Source of the DNA: Psychrobacter sp.
Lineage (GTDB): Bacteria; Pseudomonadota; Gammaproteobacteria; Pseudomonadales; Moraxellaceae
Direction of reading: 5' to 3'
Length of the DNA: 5,114 bases
Assembly (NCBI GenBank): GCA_029256865.1
Contig: JARIEH010000272.1
Span: 1 to 5,114 of the forward strand
Made by a program: the position numbers and the translations under genes. The notes below the pieces were generated by a model. That model did not search any database and was not told where the DNA came from. It saw only the letters and a program-made list of their open reading frames with translations. Positions 1 to 5,114 of this stretch are shown piece by piece (the stretch's first letter is position 1; each line of letters begins with the position of its first letter).

Positions 1-1
1 T

Positions 2-523
2 ATGCAAACCATTATATTAGGCGGTGGCTGCTTTTGGTGCACCGAATCAGTGTTTTTATCCTTAAAAGGCGTGCACTCTGTCGTCTCAGGTTATATGGGC
101 GGCGATGCCGTTTCTGCTAATTACGAATCAGTCTGCAGTGGCACTACTGGCCACGTTGAGGTCATCAAAGTTGAGTTTGACGAGTCTATTGTGCCATTAG
201 AGGTCGTCCTTGATGTCTTCTTTGCGACCCATGATCCCACCACAATGGACCGTCAAGGCAATGACGTCGGTAGCCAGTACCGCAGTGTGGTGTTCTACAC
301 TGACGCAGACCAAAAACCAACCGTCGATCGTACTATCAACAACCTACGCGATATGGGTTTAAATATCGTTACCGAAGTACATCCTGCCGTTGAGTTTTAT
401 AAAGCAGAAGAGGCACATCAAGACTTTTTTAATAGAAATCCAGGGCAGGCGTATTGCAACTTTGCCATACCACCAAAGCTTGCCAAACTACGCAAAGAGT
501 TTAGTGAATACATGGTCAGCTAG
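2..523 (+). CDS. msrA: Peptide-methionine (S)-S-oxide reductase MsrA
   Basis: This cytoplasmic repair enzyme reduces the S-epimer of methionine sulfoxide, free or in proteins, back to methionine, with thioredoxin usually regenerating it. The 173-residue protein opens directly into the family signature GGCFWCTE (residues 8-15), with C10 as the catalytic cysteine. Further family blocks are YESVCSGTTGHVEV (41-54), which contains the conserved His51 and Glu53, HDPTT (77-81) and RQGNDVGSQYRS (84-95). C152 in the QAYCNF block is the likely resolving cysteine; C13 and C45 are two more. Length and start fit the short bacterial form that lacks the N-terminal extension of E. coli MsrA. The ATG lies one base inside the window, so its ribosome binding site and promoter cannot be seen, and a longer upstream start cannot be fully excluded. 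It is followed by its own terminator, so it ends a transcription unit. Family assignment is close to certain. Confidence 0.97.
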   Translation: MQTIILGGGCFWCTESVFLSLKGVHSVVSGYMGGDAVSANYESVCSGTTGHVEVIKVEFDESIVPLEVVLDVFFATHDPTTMDRQGNDVGSQYRSVVFYTDADQKPTVDRTINNLRDMGLNIVTEVHPAVEFYKAEEAHQDFFNRNPGQAYCNFAIPPKLAKLRKEFSEYMVS

Positions 524-550
524 ACGCTCAGAGCCGTTATTATCTGCCAT

Positions 551-583
551 AAAAGCCAAGGGTTGCTACGCTTGGCTTTTTTA
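551..583 (+). terminator. Intrinsic terminator after msrA
   Basis: A perfect 10-bp inverted repeat, AAAAGCCAAG (551-560) and CTTGGCTTTT (571-580), encloses a 10-base loop, and the T run continues to 582. It starts 27 bases after the msrA stop. The A-rich left arm means it could also work on the opposite strand. It separates msrA from tpm, which must then have its own promoter between about 570 and 637. The best candidate there, TTGGCT (572-577) with TATGAT (597-602) and a long 19-base spacer, is weak. Confidence 0.88.
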
Positions 584-651
584 TTGCATTTAGCGATATG
601 ATAGTTAGCAATGATAAATCTTTAGAGAATTGATGTTAGGGGAATAATTAT

Positions 652-1341
652 ATGAATGCAGAGTTTTGGCAATCGCGTTGGCAAGAGGGACACATTGGCT
701 TTCATAAGTCTGAGGTTAATCCGTTGTTAATACAGCATTTTAACTATTTAAACTTGCCTACGGGTAGTCGTGTGCTGGTTCCTTTATGTGGTAAATCAAT
801 AGATATGATTTGGCTAGCTAGGCAAGGTTATGACGTGGTGGGCGTTGAATTGGTTGAGACAGCCGTTCAGGAGTTCTTTGCTGAGCAAAACATCACCCCT
901 ACGATTACCGAATTTACTAGTGCTGCTGATCAATCTACTTTAAAACGCTATCAAAGTCAGCTGGCTGGTCAAACCATTACCTTATGGACGGCGGATATTT
1001 TTGTGCTGACGCCTAAAGATATTGGCACTATCGATGCCGTTTATGATAGAGCAGCATTGATAGCCTTGCCAGCAGACATGCGCCCTAATTATAGTGAGCA
1101 TATACGTGAGCTGACCAATAACGCTACCCAACTCTTAATTACCCTAAACTATGACCAAAGTAAAAAGAATGGGCCACCATTTTCTGTAAGTAGCGATCAA
1201 ATACAGCAGTATTATGGCGATCATTATCAAATTCAAGAACTGAAAAATGAACCAACCAGCATAAGATCTGCACCTGAAATAAGGGTGACGGAGCATGTTT
1301 GGCTGTTGAACATAGCAAATGATAGTAGAGAACTCTCATGA
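652..1341 (+). CDS. tpm: Thiopurine S-methyltransferase (TPM family)
   Basis: This soluble S-adenosylmethionine-dependent methyltransferase belongs to the TPM family (EC 2.1.1.67). Bacterial members methylate thiopurines, and some methylate selenium or tellurium compounds and raise tellurite tolerance; the natural substrate here is unknown. The 229-residue protein begins with the family's MNAEFWQSRW (1-10). It has the SAM-binding block RVLVPLCGKSIDMIWLA (40-56) followed by GYDVVGVEL (59-67), an acidic DIF (115-117), the YDRAALIALP block (131-140) and GPPFSVS (174-180). Length is slightly above the roughly 218 residues usual in proteobacteria, the extra residues lying at the C-terminus. The start is supported by AGGGGA (638-643), 8 bases before the ATG. 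The stop shares an ATGA with the start of a broken DUF1499-like gene, pointing to a former translationally coupled pair. Family certain; substrate inferred. Confidence 0.94.
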   Translation: MNAEFWQSRWQEGHIGFHKSEVNPLLIQHFNYLNLPTGSRVLVPLCGKSIDMIWLARQGYDVVGVELVETAVQEFFAEQNITPTITEFTSAADQSTLKRYQSQLAGQTITLWTADIFVLTPKDIGTIDAVYDRAALIALPADMRPNYSEHIRELTNNATQLLITLNYDQSKKNGPPFSVSSDQIQQYYGDHYQIQELKNEPTSIRSAPEIRVTEHVWLLNIANDSRELS

Positions 1342-1678
1342 AGATTTTATTCAACTTAGTAAGCTCCATTGGCTTATGAACAATGGTATTACTTGCACAA
1401 AGTTATAGATATGACATGGTTGATTTGGATGCTGCATTTGTAGGGTTTGCCTAAAGAGTAGTGGTGCCAGTGCCACGCTGATCATACTGTTATTATAAGC
1501 GCTATTCAAACGCCAAATTCTTACCTTGGTAGTACTATCATCACTATGATGTTTTATGTTCTTCGCTATTGCTATCATTTTGCGTTTCAGCATGTTGAAA
1601 AAAGCCAAAAACGTCCCTCTTATCCACGACATCGCAACCAATATACTCAATGCCGATGAGTGGGTTGGGATTTTGTGA
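1338..1678 (+). pseudogene. Remnant of a DUF1499-type membrane protein gene
   Basis: The remnant starts with an ATG overlapping the tpm stop (ATGA). The first frame reads MKILFNLVSSIGL, then TGA (1377), then a segment containing LLAQSYRYDMVDLDAAFVGFA and TAA (1452). Similarity then moves to another frame (shift of -1 or +2 near 1455-1470). That frame gives hydrophobic stretches such as SATLIILLL and MFFAIAIILRF, interrupted by TAA (1496) and TGA (1547), then KKAKNVPLIHDIATN and a final TGA (1676). A hydrophobic N-terminus, a 'YR-DM-DL-AF' block and a 'VP-IHDI-T' linker in this order match, from memory, the membrane part of DUF1499 proteins. The soluble DUF1499 domain that should follow is not visible. 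A further shift may continue the reading as VAIFKGKYE (1681-1707). Three internal stops plus a frameshift in 340 bases argue for true decay rather than one sequencing error. Function of the ancestor is unknown; family call is moderately sure. Confidence 0.68.
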
Positions 1679-1789
1679 GAGTAGCTATTTTCAAAGGCAA
1701 ATATGAAACCATCACTCCTAGACCCTCTCCCAACCTCACGCCTGCGTCAATTTATAGTAACCAGATGTGCCTATGACTTTTCTTTATTG

Positions 1790-1819
1790 TTTATATTAGT
1801 TACTCTAAAGCACTATTAT
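1790..1819 (+). promoter_or_regulatory. Possible promoter of the transglycosylase gene
   Basis: TTTATA (1790-1795) resembles a -35 box at 4 of 6 positions, and TATTAT (1814-1819) resembles a -10 box at 5 of 6, with an 18-base spacer. Transcription would begin near 1826 and leave a leader of roughly 54 bases. The DNA is AT-rich, so similar matches arise easily by chance. The placement is only a proposal, although a promoter is needed somewhere in 1679-1860 unless tpm transcripts run through. Confidence 0.3.
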
Positions 1820-1879
1820 CATCCTGATCCTTCATCGTCTTATCTATTCCACCATCGTTTATGTTTATAGGATATTTTC

Positions 1880-3361
1880 ATGCGTTTGACTCAACTTTCC
1901 ACTCTCTCTTTACTCACTGCTGCCATTGGCTTCAGTCTTACTAGCACTGCTCAAGCTGCCCCACCGCCTGCACCAAACTTATCCAATGCTGAGTTTCAGC
2001 AATGTCTGGACCGACTAAAGAACTCTAGCAAGTTTCAAGGGGTTGATAGTTTTACTTTTAATACCTATCGTCCGACGCAACCTGATCCTAGCGTTATTCA
2101 ATCGTTAAACTATCAACCTGAATTTCAAAAAGACGTCTGGGATTATTTATCCGTATTAGTAGATAAAGAACGAGTAGAAGATGGTATTCGTGCTAAGCGC
2201 CAATGGAGCGATACGCTACGTCAAATCGAATCTCGCTATGGTGTCAAAGCCGAGCACGTACTAGGTGTGTGGGGCGTAGAGTCAAACTTTGGTCAGACAT
2301 TAGGCAAAAAGCCATTGTTTGAATCACTAGCTACCTTGTCCTGTTTTGACCGTCGCCAAAGCTATTTCCAAGGCGAATATGCCAATGCGCTCAAAATCGT
2401 ACAGCGCGGTGATATTGCGCCAAGTGACATGACAGGATCATGGGCAGGTGCTTTTGGGCAGACACAGTTTATGCCGAGCACCTTTTTAGAGTTAGCGGTA
2501 GACTTCGATGGTGATGGTCGTCGCGACTTGGTCAACAGTGTACCTGATGCCTTGGCTTCTACCGCCAACTTCCTAGCCAAGCGTGGCTATCGCTCAGGTG
2601 AGGGGTGGGGTTATGAAGTCAAGCTTCCTGATGGCTATTGGGCAGCCTCCAACCGCAAAGACAAAAAATCGATGAGTCATTGGCGTAATCAAGGGTTAAA
2701 GCTGGCTAATGGCAGTCCATTACCTAATGACTTAGACAGTGCCGGATTGCTCTTGCCTGCTGGTAAAGACGGCCCAGCTTTCTTAGTCGGTAAAAACTTT
2801 GATACGTTTTATTCATACAACGCTTCAGAAAACTACGCTTTGGCGATTGCCCATCTTTCCGACTTAATCACTCGCGAGGACAGCAGTAAAACTGACTTTG
2901 TTACCGCCTGGCCGACAAGCGACCCTGGTATCAGCCGCCAACAAGCCAAAGATATTCAGCAAGCGTTACTAAATGCTGGTTATGATATCGGCGGTGTAGA
3001 CGGGATTATTGGTGACAATACGCGCACTGCTATTCAGCAATATCAAACCAGTCGCGGTGTTTTCCCCGCGGATGGACGCGCTGGCCAAAAATTTCATCGT
3101 TTAATTATGCAAGGCAACACCCAAAATAGCCCTAACCAATCTGAGACTCAATACGGACAGGCGACCAACAGTCAGCCATTAACGCCCGCATCTGGTGATA
3201 GTATGGGCCAGCTGATTCAGCAACAATCGACTCCAACGAGTACTCCTGCTTATTCAGCACCAGCTTCTTCTTCACAGTCAAATACAGGTAATGTTCGCTA
3301 TCGCCGTGTTGTAGATAATAATGGCATGACTCGTCTTGTACGTGTCGATGAAGGCTTATGA
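1880..3361 (+). CDS. Lytic murein transglycosylase, MltB-like, with peptidoglycan-binding domain
   Basis: This periplasmic GH103-type enzyme cleaves the MurNAc-GlcNAc bond of peptidoglycan, leaving 1,6-anhydro-MurNAc ends. Residues 1-26 form a signal peptide with AQA before the predicted cut. No lipobox cysteine follows, so this is a soluble member rather than an outer-membrane lipoprotein like E. coli MltB. The catalytic domain spans about 35-335: FQQCLDRLK (39-47), GVWGVESNFG (129-138) with E134 as the expected catalytic acid, GAFGQTQFMPS (190-200), and the calcium-loop-like DFDGDGRRDL (208-217). C42 and C155 could form a disulfide. A PG_binding_1 domain covers about 350-410 (QQALLNAGYDIGGVDGIIG and following). 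A Gln/Ser/Thr/Pro-rich linker (412-470) leads to a basic end, NVRYRRVVDNNGMTRLVRVD. The 493-residue length exceeds the usual 400 or so because of this tail. AGGA (1869-1872) sits 7 bases before the ATG. Confidence 0.95.
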   Translation: MRLTQLSTLSLLTAAIGFSLTSTAQAAPPPAPNLSNAEFQQCLDRLKNSSKFQGVDSFTFNTYRPTQPDPSVIQSLNYQPEFQKDVWDYLSVLVDKERVEDGIRAKRQWSDTLRQIESRYGVKAEHVLGVWGVESNFGQTLGKKPLFESLATLSCFDRRQSYFQGEYANALKIVQRGDIAPSDMTGSWAGAFGQTQFMPSTFLELAVDFDGDGRRDLVNSVPDALASTANFLAKRGYRSGEGWGYEVKLPDGYWAASNRKDKKSMSHWRNQGLKLANGSPLPNDLDSAGLLLPAGKDGPAFLVGKNFDTFYSYNASENYALAIAHLSDLITREDSSKTDFVTAWPTSDPGISRQQAKDIQQALLNAGYDIGGVDGIIGDNTRTAIQQYQTSRGVFPADGRAGQKFHRLIMQGNTQNSPNQSETQYGQATNSQPLTPASGDSMGQLIQQQSTPTSTPAYSAPASSSQSNTGNVRYRRVVDNNGMTRLVRVDEGL

Positions 3362-3376
3362 TAATAAACAGATAAT

Positions 3377-3403
3377 AAAAAGCCACGCTCAGCGTGGCTT
3401 TTT
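3377..3403. terminator. Bidirectional intrinsic terminator between convergent genes
   Basis: A 12-bp perfect inverted repeat has arms AAAAAGCCACGC (3377-3388) and GCGTGGCTTTTT (3392-3403) around a 3-base loop. It begins 15 bases after the transglycosylase stop. With A5 on one side and T5 on the other, it can end transcripts from both directions: the plus-strand transglycosylase and the minus-strand small gene, whose stop is 45 bases away. Confidence 0.93.
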
Positions 3404-3448
3404 ATTTTAATAGTTGATAAATCGTATTGCAATTAAAAAACGGTTTAA

Positions 3449-3748
3449 CTAGACAATAGGCGGTGGTTTAGGCTTACCACTATCCCCATCCCAGTTTTCA
3501 CGAGCTTTATCGTCCAGGTCTGCAGGCGTTTTTGGTTCCCATTTTCCGTGCTTTTTCCACGTTTCATCGCCCCAATCCTCTTCTTCTTCCCTCTTATCCC
3601 AATCTTGATAGGCCTTACTAGGGTCAATACCTCGGCGCTTCATATCTGCTACTTGCTCTTCTAACGTATGAAACTGATCAGCCTCACGCATCTTATCTGC
3701 CAAAGTATCAATCTCTTTCTTTAATTCATCAAACTTAGGGGTAGTCAT
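3449..3748 (-). CDS. Small acidic tryptophan-rich protein of unknown function
   Basis: I do not recognise a family. The 99-residue product has 27 Asp/Glu against 19 Lys/Arg and no signal peptide or membrane segment, so it is probably cytoplasmic. Residues 4-39 look like an amphipathic, possibly coiled-coil helix (KFDELKKEIDTLADKMREA onward, with a second stretch at LEEQVADMKRR). From residue 50 it becomes very polar and likely disordered, with EEEED (54-58), five tryptophans (50, 59, 64, 70, 86) and a C-terminal KPKPPPIV. It is supported as a real gene by AAGGAG (3755-3760) 6 bases before the ATG, a good promoter 40-odd bases further upstream and a shared terminator behind the stop. It forms its own transcription unit. 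The helix plus acidic tail could suit a protein-binding adaptor, but that is a guess. The overlapping frame at 3445-3627 is a shadow. Confidence 0.85.
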   Translation of the reverse strand: MTTPKFDELKKEIDTLADKMREADQFHTLEEQVADMKRRGIDPSKAYQDWDKREEEEDWGDETWKKHGKWEPKTPADLDDKARENWDGDSGKPKPPPIV

Positions 3749-3796
3749 TGCGCTCTCCTTAATTATGCAAAATCTCTTATTTCTCTAGAAGCACAT

Positions 3797-3824
3797 ATTT
3801 TAGAAATGGTTTATTTTTTGTCTA
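3797..3824 (-). promoter_or_regulatory. Sigma-70-type promoter of the small acidic-protein gene
   Basis: Read on the minus strand, TAGACA (3819-3824) matches the -35 consensus at 5 of 6 positions and TAAAAT (3797-3802) matches the -10 at 5 of 6, with a 16-base A/T-rich spacer. Transcription would start near 3790, giving a leader of about 42 bases that contains the AAGGAG ribosome binding site. This is the best promoter match I found in the window. Confidence 0.55.
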
Positions 3825-3999
3825 GTAGACATCATATTTCTTATGTGGGAAATTTTACCTTGTTTACTATCACAGTATCGCTAGTCTAAGGCCGATTCAC
3901 AATTGCAGACACGTATGCTTTGTATTACAAAACGTAGCGCCATACTTCATCTGACTTTATCGTAAAGTCTTAATTCTCTATGAGCTATCAAGGGTATTC

Positions 4000-4968
4000 C
4001 TATTTACTTAAGACAGCAGTGCCATCTGTCTGGCTACTCTCAAGCAACTTTCTAACATAAAAAGTCAGCTTCCATAATTCTTGTGATGTCTTTAAACTCG
4101 AGGCGGTTAATTGAATCCAGTTTGCAGCAACCAAGAACTGTTGTAGCTGATTTAGGTCACTATGAAAAACTTGGTAGCGAGAGACTGCATGCACATTGGG
4201 CATCTGCTGCTTAATATCTTGCTCCGCATGACTCGCTATTAAACGATTGATACAAACTTGTAGACTATAGCTAGAAAAAGTCGCAGAAATCAATGCGATG
4301 GCTTGCACGACTTGCTGCCAGCTCAGTTTTATAGTCCTCTTTATATCGCTGAGGTTTCCCCCTTCATAAGCTTGCGCACTGTATCTTATCTCAACAAACC
4401 CTGATAATTTAAATGGCTGAGCAAAGCTGTTTGTAACCGTGTCTTTTTCAGAGCGCAAACCCGATAACTTATGACTTTGACGAGCATTCATATTCTCTTG
4501 AATACGCACCCAACCTGCCACTAAACGATATTTCTCAACCATTTTTGCATACAAATCGATAAGAAACTTGGGAATATCAGTCGTATCGTCATAATAATAG
4601 ACATCGTATGCTTGCTGCTCGACCAATCGAGTAAAATCTTGCAACTGCCGACTTGCCTCTTTGATTTTGACAGAGCTTTTGATCAATACTAGCATAGGCT
4701 TAAGCTTGGTTCTGGCACTCAAGTAGCTTAAATGCAGTTGGCTAACAGTATTTTTTTCTGCCGAGCCATAGCTGTCTCCAATGACGACTAGGGTGCAGTC
4801 ACATTCTTCTATACATTGACGGCTATATAAAGAAGCTTGAGTCGAACTGGTAGCGATATCATAAGTTAAAAAAGCAGCCTCTTGAAAAAAAACCGCCAAA
4901 CCATCTAAAACCATTGGTTGATCATGAGCGACGCAGATGACGTGAATGTGATAGCGATGATTTGGCAC
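4000..4968 (-). CDS. DUF4062-like domain protein with unrecognised C-terminal half
   Basis: The 322-residue protein has two parts. Residues about 7-155 resemble DUF4062: an opening beta strand (YHIHVICVA), CIEECDCTLVVIGDSYGS (52-69) matching the family's 'I-ECDYYVLIIG-RYGS' block, a helix then KPMLVLIK (90-97), FTRLVEQQ (112-119) and a closing GWVR (152-155). The usual N-terminal 'ISSTF-DL--ER' motif is not recognisable, so this is a divergent member. DUF4062 is often an N-terminal domain of larger proteins, some of them STAND-type ATPases; its biochemical role is unknown to me. Residues 186-322 (FKLSGFVEIRYSAQAYEGG, a KLSWQQVVQAIALIS helix, then FLVAANWIQL) match no family I know, and no ATPase motif is present. 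There is no signal peptide or clear membrane segment. The start is GTG with AGAGG upstream; the previous in-frame codon block ends at a TGA (5002-5004). The upstream open frame is 33 bases away, so an operon is likely. I see no terminator after the stop. Confidence 0.85.
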   Translation of the reverse strand: MPNHRYHIHVICVAHDQPMVLDGLAVFFQEAAFLTYDIATSSTQASLYSRQCIEECDCTLVVIGDSYGSAEKNTVSQLHLSYLSARTKLKPMLVLIKSSVKIKEASRQLQDFTRLVEQQAYDVYYYDDTTDIPKFLIDLYAKMVEKYRLVAGWVRIQENMNARQSHKLSGLRSEKDTVTNSFAQPFKLSGFVEIRYSAQAYEGGNLSDIKRTIKLSWQQVVQAIALISATFSSYSLQVCINRLIASHAEQDIKQQMPNVHAVSRYQVFHSDLNQLQQFLVAANWIQLTASSLKTSQELWKLTFYVRKLLESSQTDGTAVLSK

Positions 4969-4973
4969 AATAA

Positions 4974-4978
4974 CCTCT
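4974..4978 (-). promoter_or_regulatory. Ribosome binding site supporting the GTG start
   Basis: AGAGG on the minus strand lies 5 bases before the GTG at 4966-4968. No ATG exists in frame between that GTG and the upstream in-frame TGA, and the next ATG is codon 19, which would remove the first beta strand of the DUF4062-like domain. The GTG is therefore the best start. Confidence 0.6.
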
Positions 4979-5001
4979 ATGATGATATTAAGGCGTGTTG
5001 A

Positions 5002-5114
5002 TCAAGCAATATACTCGACCTGAGTTTGCATACCCACTAAGCGTTGTACCACATTTTTTAATCGACCGTTGTATTCACTAGCATAAAACATTAAAGGATA
5101 GCGCATGTGCTCAA
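5002..5114 (-). CDS. C-terminal end of an unidentified protein, cut by the window edge
   Basis: An open frame enters from the right edge and runs 36 codons to TGA (5002-5004). The visible residues begin EHMRYPLMFYASEYNGRL and end with RLVGMQTQVEYIA. The mix of residues looks like real protein, and the other two minus-strand frames are closed here by stops. The gene ends 33 bases before the GTG of the DUF4062-like gene, on the same strand and in the same frame, so both are probably on one transcript. Too little is visible to name a family. An internal ATG-led short gene is also possible, but an incoming longer gene is simpler. Confidence 0.6.
   Translation of the reverse strand, partial: EHMRYPLMFYASEYNGRLKNVVQRLVGMQTQVEYIA

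Noticed and set aside
29..40. Extra cysteine in the GCFWC signature of MsrA as a possible novelty
   Set aside because: The GCFWC form is common among bacterial MsrA proteins, and a normal resolving cysteine (C152) is present.
1351..1650. 99-codon open frame on the minus strand
   Set aside because: It lies antisense over the DUF1499-type remnant, has no clear ribosome binding site or family resemblance, and its product looks like an antisense translation of membrane-coding DNA.
1752..1808. Imperfect inverted repeat TTATAGTAAC / GTTACTCTAA upstream of the transglycosylase
   Set aside because: Nine of ten bases pair across a 37-base gap in AT-rich DNA, which is near what chance gives, and there is no second copy to suggest an operator.
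1703..1870. 55-codon plus-strand frame just before the transglycosylase, with AAAGG 5 bases upstream
   Set aside because: The product is an odd His/Tyr/Leu-rich string with no resemblance to a known protein, and it overlaps the likely promoter and leader of the next gene. The weak AAAGG is not enough.
2362..2580. Minus-strand open frame inside the transglycosylase gene
   Set aside because: It is a shadow of a well-supported coding region and has no family resemblance. The minus-strand frames at 1139-1369 and 3132-3386, and the plus-strand frame at 390-593, are rejected for the same reason.
3913..3945. Nested dyads TTTGTA-T-TACAAA and GTATG...CATAC in the non-coding stretch after the DUF4062-like gene
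   Set aside because: Arms of 5-6 bases are expected by chance in a window of this size, there is no T run to make a terminator, and no promoter lies next to it.
3967..4014. Inverted repeat GTCTTAA / TTAAGAC around the stop of the DUF4062-like gene
   Set aside because: The loop is 34 bases, the stem is AT-rich and there is no following U tract, so it does not look like a terminator.

Overview
The window looks like ordinary chromosome from a Moraxellaceae gammaproteobacterium, most likely Psychrobacter. That is an inference from the style of the proteins (short MsrA, TPM-type methyltransferase, non-lipoprotein MltB-like transglycosylase with a C-terminal peptidoglycan-binding domain) and the moderately AT-rich DNA; no marker gene proves it. 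I see no mobile element, CRISPR array, tRNA or rRNA.

Left part, plus strand. Positions 2-523 hold a complete msrA (methionine sulfoxide repair), closed by a strong intrinsic terminator at 551-583. Next comes tpm (652-1341), an S-adenosylmethionine-dependent thiopurine/selenium/tellurium methyltransferase. Its stop overlaps, as ATGA, the start of a decayed membrane-protein gene (1338-1678). The remnant keeps recognisable pieces of the N-terminal membrane part and the 'VP-IHDI-T' linker of DUF1499 proteins, but is broken by stops and at least one frameshift and lacks the C-terminal domain. The tpm plus DUF1499 pair was probably once an operon. Positions 1679-1879 contain no gene that I trust, only the presumed leader and promoter of the next gene.

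Centre. Positions 1880-3361 encode an exported lytic murein transglycosylase (GH103, MltB-like) with a peptidoglycan-binding domain and a low-complexity tail. A bidirectional terminator at 3377-3403 separates it from the convergent genes on the right.

Right part, minus strand. A small, very acidic, tryptophan-rich protein of unknown function (3449-3748) has its own good sigma-70-type promoter (3797-3824) and Shine-Dalgarno. Positions 3825-3999 are non-coding, and I see no terminator there for the gene upstream. Positions 4000-4968 encode a 322-residue protein with a divergent DUF4062-like N-terminal half and an unrecognised C-terminal half, starting at GTG. Just upstream (5002-5114, running off the edge) is the C-terminal end of another open frame, 33 bases away and in the same reading frame, so the two are probably co-transcribed.

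The left half is housekeeping and stress-related: oxidised-protein repair, metalloid/thiopurine methylation and cell-wall turnover. The least explained part is the minus-strand group on the right. I do not see a convincing new multi-gene system. The best candidate for something undescribed is the DUF4062 protein with its unknown C-terminal half and its cut-off upstream neighbour.
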